Shown here: one piece after another, positions 57,471 through 64,000 of the stretch
How the letters are laid out: each line of letters begins with the position of its first letter
Numbering within the stretch: position 1 is the first letter of the stretch
NCBI GenBank assembly: GCA_040752595.1
Contig: JBFMGX010000015.1
Coordinates: 95,087-159,086 of the forward strand
Direction of reading: 5' to 3'
DNA from: Candidatus Zixiibacteriota bacterium
GTDB lineage: Bacteria; Zixibacteria; MSB-5A5; WJJR01
Length of the DNA stretch: 64,000 bases
The notes under the pieces: model-generated
What the model was told of the DNA's origin: nothing
Seen by the model: only the letters and a program-made list of their open reading frames with translations
Databases searched by the model: none
Program-made: the position numbers and the translations under genes

Positions 57471-58874
57471 ATGGTGCATTCGATGGACTTGTCGCAGCTC
57501 CGCAGAGAGTCGATCGGCGTCGACGCGCAAGTGCCGCTGCTGGATGGGCGGCACGTCGAATACGTCAACTTCGACAACGCCGCGTCCACGCCGACATTCC
57601 GGCCGATTGCATCGAAGGTCGACGCGTTCCTTCGCTGGTACGCCAACGTCCACCGCGGAACCGGTTTCAAGTCGCAGCTCTCCTCATGGGTCTATGAGCA
57701 GGCGCGGGCGAAGATCGCGTCGTTCGTGCAGGCCGATCTGACCGATCACGTCGTCATCTTCACCAAGAACACGACGGAGGCGATCAACAAGCTCGCGAAC
57801 CGTCTGGAGCTGCGCCCCGGCGACGTCGTGTTGACGTCCCTGATGGAACATCATTCCAACGAGTTGCCGTGGCGACGGGTGGCGCAGGTCGAGCACATCG
57901 GACTGGAAGACGACGGGCGGTTGTCGGCAGCGGACTTTGAGGAGAAGTTGAACCGTCTCGGGCGCCGGATTCGGCTGGTGGCGATCACCGGGGCTTCGAA
58001 TGTGTCGGGGTACGTCAACGACCTGGCGCGGTTCGCCGTCGGGGCGCACCGCGTGGGCGCGGAGTTCTTGGTTGATGCGGCGCAACTGGCGCCTCATCGT
58101 CCGATCAGCATGGGTAGCGCCTCCGACCCGGAGTGCATCGATTATCTCGTTTTCTCGGCCCACAAACTGTACGCGCCGTACGGCGTGGGCACGTTGATCG
58201 GACGGCGGCCGACGTTCGAGCGTGGCGACCCCGACACGGTGGGCGGTGGAACGGTCGACATCGTCACGCTGGAGGAAGCGTACTGGACCGATCTCCCCGA
58301 AAAAGAGGAGGCCGGGACACCGGACATCGTCGGCGTCGTGGCCCTGGCGGCGGCGATCGATCTTCTGCAGGGCGTGGGGTGGGAGCGGATCATCGCCCAT
58401 GAAGCCGAGTTGACCGCTCATGCGCTGAGACGATTGAGCTCGATCCGTGGTCTGCACATCTACGGTGATCGCGATCCCGGAAGCGCTGCGGAGCGTCTCG
58501 GCGTAATCTCCTTGGCCGTCGACGGCATTCCCCACAGTCTGTTGGCGGCGATCCTCAACTATGAGCACGGGATCGGCGTGCGATCCGGGTGTTTCTGCGC
58601 CCACACGTATGTGAAGTGCCTGTTGCATGTCGGGGATGAGGAGGCGAAAGAGACGGAGCGCCAGATTCTGGCGCGCGACCGCAGCCGTCTGCCGGGGACC
58701 GTGCGCATCAGTTTCGGGCTGTACAATACGACTACGGAGATCGACCGGCTGATTTCGGCGCTTGAGGACATCATGGCCGGTCGCGTACGCGGAGACTACG
58801 TGATCGACCGGGAGCGGGGAGAGTATGCGCCCCGGGGGTACGCCCCCGATTTCTCCCGCTATTTCGCGCTGTGA
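57471..58874 (+). CDS. Class V aminotransferase, cysteine-desulfurase-like
   Basis: This PLP enzyme of the SufS/CsdA type removes sulfur from cysteine. In its 467 residues NFDNAASTPTFRP opens the fold, TEHHSNELPWR-like LMEHHSNELPWR binds cofactor, VDAAQLAPHRP carries the PLP Asp202, FSAHKLYAPYGVGTL the Schiff-base Lys232, and RSGCFCAH the persulfide-type Cys374. GGGGGAGG lies five bases before ATG 57471; the open frame continues upstream to 57396. Its stop overlaps the start of a polysaccharide deacetylase by four bases, an unusual partner, so a role in sulfur-containing secondary or envelope metabolism cannot be excluded. Confidence 0.87.
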   Translation: MVHSMDLSQLRRESIGVDAQVPLLDGRHVEYVNFDNAASTPTFRPIASKVDAFLRWYANVHRGTGFKSQLSSWVYEQARAKIASFVQADLTDHVVIFTKNTTEAINKLANRLELRPGDVVLTSLMEHHSNELPWRRVAQVEHIGLEDDGRLSAADFEEKLNRLGRRIRLVAITGASNVSGYVNDLARFAVGAHRVGAEFLVDAAQLAPHRPISMGSASDPECIDYLVFSAHKLYAPYGVGTLIGRRPTFERGDPDTVGGGTVDIVTLEEAYWTDLPEKEEAGTPDIVGVVALAAAIDLLQGVGWERIIAHEAELTAHALRRLSSIRGLHIYGDRDPGSAAERLGVISLAVDGIPHSLLAAILNYEHGIGVRSGCFCAHTYVKCLLHVGDEEAKETERQILARDRSRLPGTVRISFGLYNTTTEIDRLISALEDIMAGRVRGDYVIDRERGEYAPRGYAPDFSRYFAL

Positions 58875-59740
58875 TCGCCGGGAACCAGACAAGCCGCGTC
58901 CTGGCCCTCTCCATCGACGTGGAGGGATTCGCCGAATCGCATGCACAGAGCGTTCCGGTCCCGGCCGATGAACTGCGCCCCGAGCGCAACGACGCCGAGA
59001 TCGCCCGCAACCTGGATGTCATCCTTCCCTTGCTCGCTGATCATGACAGTCGGGCGACATTCTTCTTCTTGGGGCGGATCGGACACACTGCCCCGGCCTT
59101 GGTGCGGCGGGTCGCGGACGCCGGACACGAAATCGGTTGCCATTCCCTGCGCCACGAGCGGTTGACAGGGCAAAGCCCAGAGGCGTTCCGCGCGGCTGTT
59201 TATCAGGCGAAGGGACATCTCGAGGATGCCGGCGGGCAACGGGTGCGCGGATTCCGGGCGCCGAATTTCTCCCTCGTGCGGGAGAACCGCTGGGTTCTCG
59301 ATGAGTTGGTCGCCGCTGGGTTCACCTATGACTCCAGCATCGTGCCGACGAAGGTGCACGACGTGTACGGCATGACGGGCATTCCGCGGCGCGTCTTTCG
59401 CTGGCCGAACGGGCTGATCGAGTTTCCCCTGCCGGTGATCCGATTGGGTCCCGTGGCGATTCCCATCGGCGGCGGCGGTTATTTCCGGCTGTACCCGTTG
59501 TCGTGGACACAGTGGTACTATCGGCGCCAGGCGCGTCGCGGCGTGCCGACGGTGTTCTATATCCACCCCTTTGAGATCGGATCGGAGGCACTGCGGCTGG
59601 AGAACCTGACCTTGGCCAGACGGTTTCGTCACTATGTGCGCCTGGGCGAGGGACAGAAGCGTCTGGGAAAACTGTTGCAGGTCGGCAGATTCGGCACGAT
59701 GGCCGAGGTGCTGGCGGAACAGGGGTATCTCACGACCTGA
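58871..59740 (+). CDS. Polysaccharide deacetylase (NodB fold, DUF3473-type)
   Basis: The 289-residue protein has the NodB catalytic elements: Asp16 in LSIDVEGFAE, the metal-binding His91 and His95 in GCHSLRHERL, and FRAPNFSLVRENRWVLDELV with the Arg-Pro region. The C-terminal IPIGGGGYFRLYPLSWTQWY and VFYIHPFEIG resemble DUF3473, found in deacetylases linked to XrtA/PEP-CTERM exopolysaccharide loci. GTG 58871 overlaps the upstream stop (GTGA), implying coupling to the desulfurase-like gene. No signal peptide is visible. Confidence 0.87.
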   Translation: MIAGNQTSRVLALSIDVEGFAESHAQSVPVPADELRPERNDAEIARNLDVILPLLADHDSRATFFFLGRIGHTAPALVRRVADAGHEIGCHSLRHERLTGQSPEAFRAAVYQAKGHLEDAGGQRVRGFRAPNFSLVRENRWVLDELVAAGFTYDSSIVPTKVHDVYGMTGIPRRVFRWPNGLIEFPLPVIRLGPVAIPIGGGGYFRLYPLSWTQWYYRRQARRGVPTVFYIHPFEIGSEALRLENLTLARRFRHYVRLGEGQKRLGKLLQVGRFGTMAEVLAEQGYLTT

Positions 59741-59754
59741 GCGGGTGTCTCTAG

Positions 59755-59900
59755 GATGCTGAAAAACGCAGAAGACGTGGATCGGTCCCACCATTGTTAT
59801 CCTGAGTCCGCCGCGGCGGACGAAGGATCTGCTGTTTCGCCCCATGAAACCAAAAGCAGATTCTTCGCCCCGCCAAAGGGCGGCGGGGCTCAGAATGACA
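59755..59900. repeat. REPIN-like element preceded by a GGATGCTGAAAAACGC arm
   Basis: The element (59795-59900) runs from TGTTATCCTGAGTCCG to GGCTCAGAATGACA, with inner halves GAAGGATCTGCTG and AAGCAGATTCTTCG and CCGCCGCGGCGG-type side hairpins. The preceding GGATGCTGAAAAACGC (59756-59771) recalls the outer arm at 27651. Confidence 0.8.
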
Positions 59901-59932
59901 TGGATGGTCCTCATTTGGCATCCTGTTAGAGT

Positions 59933-60619
59933 ATGACGATGGTAGACAACAGGAAGAATGCTGACGGACGCGTGGATCTGACACGCGGGTATTTTGAGCG
60001 CAAAGCCGGTGCGTTCGATCGGTTGTACCGGACTTCGGACCAGAATTGGCTGATGCGCCGTCTCAATCGGCGGTTTCGGTCGGACATCATGCGTCGGTAC
60101 ATGATGACGCTGGAGCACGCGGAGACGATCGGCGCCGGACGGGTGCTGGATGTCGGTTGTGGATCGGGGCGGTATCTCGCCGGATTGGCAGGTGCCGGCG
60201 CGGAACGGTTGGTCGGCGTCGACATGTCGGCGCCGATGCTGGAGCTGGCCCGGCAACAGTTGACGGCGGTTCGGGATGTCGACATCGACCTGATCTGTGC
60301 GGACTTCGCGACGTGGTCCTGTGATGAGCGTTTCGATCTGGTCGTGGCGATGGGGTTCTTCGACTATCAAAGCGACGCGGAAGCGATGCTGCGGAAGATG
60401 CGGTCGTTGACGGATGGTTCTGTCATCGCCTCGTTTCCCAGCCACCATTGGTTTCGGACACGGCTGCGGCGGCTCCGATATCGCTTCAAGCGCTGCCCTG
60501 TCTTCTTCTATCATCGGCACGAGATCGTGGCACTGGGCCGCAACAGCGGCTTCGAGCGGATCGAAATCGCCGCCATCCCCGGGGGCGGGATGGATCATGT
60601 GGTGACGTTCTGGACCTGA
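59933..60619 (+). CDS. SAM-dependent class I methyltransferase
   Basis: The 228-residue protein has SAM motif I VLDVGCGSGRYL (71-82), the acidic loop LVGVDMSAPMLELARQQL, DLICADFATW and LVVAMGFFDYQSDAEAMLRK M. The substrate is unknown. ATG 59933 and ATG 59939 are both possible starts. The upstream gap is filled by a REPIN-like element. Confidence 0.85.
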   Translation: MTMVDNRKNADGRVDLTRGYFERKAGAFDRLYRTSDQNWLMRRLNRRFRSDIMRRYMMTLEHAETIGAGRVLDVGCGSGRYLAGLAGAGAERLVGVDMSAPMLELARQQLTAVRDVDIDLICADFATWSCDERFDLVVAMGFFDYQSDAEAMLRKMRSLTDGSVIASFPSHHWFRTRLRRLRYRFKRCPVFFYHRHEIVALGRNSGFERIEIAAIPGGGMDHVVTFWT

Positions 60620-60641
60620 GAATCGCCCGGTCGTCTTTTCC

Positions 60642-60695
60642 CGTCATCCTAAGCGTATGGCCACCAACGCGTTAGCGGTTGGGCGGGGAATGACA
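60642..60695. repeat. Degenerate REPIN-family element
   Basis: CGTCATCCTAAGCG at the left and GGCGGGGAATGACA at the right enclose CCACCAACGC GTTAGCGGTTGG, an imperfect hairpin. Confidence 0.65.
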
Positions 60696-60861
60696 ACGAA
60701 AATACACCAAATTACCGCTTGACAACGGCCGATCCTCGTGCCATTCTCTAAGCAAGGCAGATATTGTCTTGTATCTGCCGCATCTCGCATTTGCCTACCA
60801 TTCGCGCGCAAGCGTGAGAACGCAAAACTGAAGATTCCACCATGTGATCGGGAGGTGTTCC

Positions 60862-63800
60862 ATGCGTAAGGCGGCCGTGTTCCAGTGTCGGTGGTTGGTG
60901 GGGACGCTGATCGGTGTGTTCCTGGCAGCCGTCGCTCCGACGGAGTCTGCGCTGGCGGGTAATGCGGACCCATCGCCATCGCCGTTGTTCCAGAACAGCC
61001 TGAAGACCTCGATTGAGCGATTTGACCAGCAAGACCGACAGCTTCCGGTCGGACTGGCCCAGGCTCCGGGTGGAGGGGCGGTCAACCGTTCGCCGGTTCG
61101 AACGACACCGGCCGGCGCTCTCGATCCAGTGGAGGACTGCTTTCAAGCGATGTCGGTCTTGGTGATCTCGCCGAATCCGAATGATCCGGCCTGCCAGAAT
61201 CCTGATCCCCCGCAGACGTTGCAGGGAACGCTGATCCAACGGCGTAACGGCCCGCCATACGTTCCCTTCGATCCGATTCCCATCGAGATCCTGGAGCTCA
61301 ATCTGACCAGCGCCGGCCCGATCACTGTGACGCTGAAAAGCCCACCGCCGACGCAGGGTCTGATCCTCAATCCGATCGTCGACATGGGGGGAAATTTCCA
61401 GAGCGCACCGGAGAGCTTCTTTGATGTGTTTGTCGCGATCGACGGATATCCGGGCGGACCGCTGGTGAATCGTGATCCGTGGCAGGTTCGTTCCGGCCCA
61501 CTCAGTTCGTTGCCGCAGAACGGCACCCCGTATTCGCCGGCCGGCGGGCCGGTGCCGCTCTTTCATCCGAGCGATCCCATCAGCGCACCGCCCTCGGCGT
61601 TTCTCTGTTTCCTTGACATCTTGTTCGGTGACCCGTGTGAACCCGAGCCGGTCTGCGTCTATCAATTGAGCTGTGCCAGCGGCACTCCGGATGAATTGGG
61701 GCAATTGGGGCTGTGCATCGGCGCTCAGCGTGTGGGGGCGGCATGTCCCGGCAGCACATGCGCCGTCGAAGTCCGCAGTATGATCGGCAACGTCTGCCTT
61801 GTGTGGTCGTTGGTGGGATGTTTCCCCTCCACGGCGGAACCAATTCCCGGGAGCTTCGGATTCTGTCCATGCGATGCGTCGGCACCAACCATGCCGAGCA
61901 CACCGACTTGCCCGGGAGAGCAAAGCTGCCCAGGGTCAGCGACCTGTGCGGGGGGCTCCTCATGCCAGGGGTCGGCGACCTGCAGCGGGTATTACACCTG
62001 CATGCATGCGACATGTGCCGCCATTGAGACATGTCGTTCGGTGACCTGCACGGCCGAGCCGTCGTGTGCCGGATCGGAGGCGACATGTTCGCCGAATCCG
62101 ACCTGCCCACACTATCCGAGCTGCTCCGGTACTGAGACGTGCGAGACCGAAACATGCGTCGGTTGGGCGACCTGCCGGGGGTCTTCCACCTGCCCGGGGG
62201 CGCCGACCTGTGAACCGCCGCCGACCTACCAGGGACCGGAGTGCAACCAACCGACCATGGTCGGCGGGGCGTCGTGCCATGGCTCGGCGACCTGCCCGGC
62301 AAATCACACGTGCGGCAGCCAGACCTGTGCGGCGAGCCAGACGTGCTACAGTCCCACGTGCACGTCGGAGCTGACGTGCAATCGCCAGCCGACGTGTTCG
62401 TATCGCGCGACCTGCCCCGGGGCCGTCTCCTGTCAGGGTACGCCGACGTGTGGGAATACGACGAACACCTGCATCGGCTTCTCGACCTGCCAGGGAACGC
62501 AGACATGCCCGGGGACATCGACATGTGAAGAAGACCAGCCGACGATTTCCGCGCCGTCGTGTCAACCGACGCTATGCAATTACAGTTGCCCGGGGATGCC
62601 CTGCCCGCCGACCAGCCAGAGTGCGGTCAGTTGTCCGGGTGGTCATTGTCCAACTTCGGCGGGTTCGCCAAGTTGTCCGGCGGGACGCTGTCCGACCATG
62701 CAGGGAGCGTACTCGTGTCCCGGCGCCGATTGCGCCACCACGCAGGGTTCCATCAGTTGCCAGGGCGGTCTGTATTGCTTCACGGTCTCGAGCGGGTTTA
62801 CCTGTCCGCCCGCCAGTTGCATTCCGCCGACGTACAACAGCTATCCGAGTTGTTCACCGGTGATCTGCCCGACGTGGTTTGGTTCGGCATCTTGCGGCGG
62901 CCAGTTGTGCATCGCCACCCAGGCGCCATCCCCGAGTTGCGGCGGTACGGCGACATGTCTGGCGGTGCAGTGCCCGCCTCCGACAATCCCGGGGAACCCG
63001 ACCTGCTGGGGAGCGGCATCATGTCCGGCAAACCTGACCTGCTTCCCGAACCTATCGTGCGCGGGTGTGGTCACGTGCGCGCCGTTTGCGTCTTGCGGCG
63101 GTGCCACCTGTGCAGGAGTGGTATCGTGCGCTGGGACTACGACCTGCGCCGGGACCATTACTTGCACCGCGGCGCACACGTGTCAGGGGAATCCGACGTG
63201 TCCGCAGAGCGCCACGTGCAATACGTTCGCGGCGACTTGCGAGGGATCGCCGACGTGCAAGATGTCGGCGACCTGTGCGCCATGGCCGACCTGCAACGGC
63301 ACGGCGACCTGCGCCAACACGGCAACCTGCAACACGCAGGCGACCTGCAACGGCGTGCAAACCTGTCCGGGGGCGCCATCGTGCGCCGGTCAACCGACCT
63401 GCAATGGCTCGGCGACCTGCCGGTTTGCGCCGACCTGCGACGGCTGGCCGACCTGTCAACCCGGCGGGTATGACACACCCGACCGCTTGAAACTGATTCT
63501 CGATAGCCTGCGCTATGCCTATCTTGACCAACTATTCGCGAACGCGGATTCGTCGCGTCCCGCCTTGGATTGGGACGATTGGCACGGGCCCGCGATCAGC
63601 CCGGTGCTCTTCTGGAATGAACTGCTGACGCCTGTGGTTGAGTCCTGCCAGTTCATCGTAACCGAATGGCTGGCGCCGCCGCCGGTGGCCGGGATCATCG
63701 ACACCGAGCACGTTGTCGTGGTCTATCTGGTGCGGATCAAGGCGCATCACGATCTCGACGGCGATCTCCACGTATCGGTGGGTGACTATCTCCTGCTGGA

Positions 63801-64000
63801 GTACCTGGCGCCGCCGCATCTGGCGGGCACGACGCAGTGGTTCCGTGTGGAGGCCAACGGCCGTTCGCGTCCGGCGGACCTCGAGAACATCATCCGCCTG
63901 ATCGCCGAGACGCCGCCGACGGCCGCCTTCGGCTGTGCCTGTGACTGCCACGGTGATCCGAAGTGCGACGGGATCCGGTCGAACGTGTCGGATGTCGTCA
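60862..64000 (+). CDS. Secreted cysteine-repeat protein with dockerin-like C-terminus, cut by window edge
   Basis: ATG 60862 (GGGAGG six bases upstream) opens a frame that stays open to the right edge, 1046 codons. A signal peptide (WLVGTLIGVFLAAVAPTESA LA) is followed by a proline-rich domain (about 30-270), then about 530 residues with about 80 cysteines, mostly preceded by Thr or Ser. The flanking parts of this array are (T/S)C-x4 hexapeptides (for example TCNGTATCANTATC); a middle part near 62585-62850 alternates C-x4-C and C-x8-C. After residue 870 comes a non-repetitive domain (DRLKLILDSLRYAYLDQLF), then CACDCHGDPKCDG with NVSDVV, resembling a dockerin-type calcium loop start. No family is recognised for the array. 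A disulfide-stapled beta-solenoid is inferred; the role is unknown. Confidence 0.88.
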   Translation, partial: MRKAAVFQCRWLVGTLIGVFLAAVAPTESALAGNADPSPSPLFQNSLKTSIERFDQQDRQLPVGLAQAPGGGAVNRSPVRTTPAGALDPVEDCFQAMSVLVISPNPNDPACQNPDPPQTLQGTLIQRRNGPPYVPFDPIPIEILELNLTSAGPITVTLKSPPPTQGLILNPIVDMGGNFQSAPESFFDVFVAIDGYPGGPLVNRDPWQVRSGPLSSLPQNGTPYSPAGGPVPLFHPSDPISAPPSAFLCFLDILFGDPCEPEPVCVYQLSCASGTPDELGQLGLCIGAQRVGAACPGSTCAVEVRSMIGNVCLVWSLVGCFPSTAEPIPGSFGFCPCDASAPTMPSTPTCPGEQSCPGSATCAGGSSCQGSATCSGYYTCMHATCAAIETCRSVTCTAEPSCAGSEATCSPNPTCPHYPSCSGTETCETETCVGWATCRGSSTCPGAPTCEPPPTYQGPECNQPTMVGGASCHGSATCPANHTCGSQTCAASQTCYSPTCTSELTCNRQPTCSYRATCPGAVSCQGTPTCGNTTNTCIGFSTCQGTQTCPGTSTCEEDQPTISAPSCQPTLCNYSCPGMPCPPTSQSAVSCPGGHCPTSAGSPSCPAGRCPTMQGAYSCPGADCATTQGSISCQGGLYCFTVSSGFTCPPASCIPPTYNSYPSCSPVICPTWFGSASCGGQLCIATQAPSPSCGGTATCLAVQCPPPTIPGNPTCWGAASCPANLTCFPNLSCAGVVTCAPFASCGGATCAGVVSCAGTTTCAGTITCTAAHTCQGNPTCPQSATCNTFAATCEGSPTCKMSATCAPWPTCNGTATCANTATCNTQATCNGVQTCPGAPSCAGQPTCNGSATCRFAPTCDGWPTCQPGGYDTPDRLKLILDSLRYAYLDQLFANADSSRPALDWDDWHGPAISPVLFWNELLTPVVESCQFIVTEWLAPPPVAGIIDTEHVVVVYLVRIKAHHDLDGDLHVSVGDYLLLEYLAPPHLAGTTQWFRVEANGRSRPADLENIIRLIAETPPTAAFGCACDCHGDPKCDGIRSNVSDVV
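61906..63462 (+). repeat. Coding 18-base repeat array encoding (T/S)C-x4 hexapeptides
   Basis: Imperfect 18-base units built around CGACCTGC or GACGTGC run through the cysteine-rich part of the gene, most regular between about 63180 and 63460. Because the units are a multiple of three, several other frames also stay open over hundreds of codons and should not be called as genes. Confidence 0.88.

Noticed and set aside
57684..60598. Minus-strand frames of 420 and 579 codons
   Set aside because: They are antisense to the desulfurase-like, deacetylase and methyltransferase genes, which carry complete catalytic motifs.
61580..63473. Several 200-300 codon frames on both strands in the cysteine-repeat region
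   Set aside because: The 18-base repeat keeps all frames open. Only the frame from ATG 60862 has a signal peptide, ribosome binding site and continuity to the edge.
62559..63473. The 18-base repeats considered as a CRISPR or minisatellite array
   Set aside because: Units are coding, contiguous and without unique spacers.

Overview
The window is a GC-rich, gene-dense piece of bacterial chromosome, apparently from an uncultivated member of the FCB superphylum; Candidatus Zixibacteria or a close relative is my best inference. The reasons are a giant secreted protein ending in a FlgD-like domain next to a PorV-family outer-membrane barrel, a dockerin-like segment at the right edge, and a very high load of small palindromic intergenic repeats. 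It includes the replication origin neighbourhood (dnaA, dnaN, dciA-like, gyrB). I saw no rRNA, tRNA, CRISPR array or prophage.

Left part (1-5.6 kb): a HEAT-repeat lipoprotein cut by the left edge, endonuclease III (nth), alanine racemase (alr), a DUF971 protein and the Mrp/ApbC Fe-S carrier ATPase. From 5.8 to 14.3 kb lies a complex I cluster holding exactly the seven membrane subunits (nuoA, H, J, K, L, M, N) and none of the peripheral ones. Nearly every gap in it carries a palindromic repeat, and a small GIY-YIG nuclease gene flanked by near-identical 99-bp repeats sits between nuoM and nuoN. Next come an outer-membrane barrel candidate, an IscU-like scaffold, quinolinate synthase (nadA), a vanadium-haloperoxidase-like lipoprotein, a GT39 glycosyltransferase carrying an in-frame copy of an intergenic repeat, an unrecognised SLOG-like protein coupled to a KimA-type potassium transporter, a Ser/Thr kinase frameshifted at its catalytic loop, and a methyltransferase.

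Middle part (28-43 kb): a DnaA-box-rich putative origin, dnaA, dnaN, a DciA-like gene and gyrB (recF absent), then a large DNA methyltransferase with zinc-binding Cys pairs and a nuclease-like tail, an SDR, an EamA transporter, an M20 peptidase followed by a divergent copy of its own 3' end, an MBL-fold hydrolase, and an ECF sigma factor with a zinc-binding anti-sigma factor.

Right part (44-64 kb): a 3886-residue secreted protein (Ig-like, PKD, FN3-like and VWA domains, FlgD-like C terminus) with its PorV-like partner, a cysteine-desulfurase-like enzyme overlapping a polysaccharide deacetylase, a methyltransferase, and a secreted protein cut by the right edge. That last protein has about 80 cysteines in about 530 residues, largely as (T/S)C-x4 hexapeptides, followed by a dockerin-like start. 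It is the most unusual object in the window: I infer a disulfide-stapled beta-solenoid.

Several families of small inverted repeats are scattered throughout. One has a REPIN-like architecture and has supplied the C-terminal residues of two unrelated proteins.
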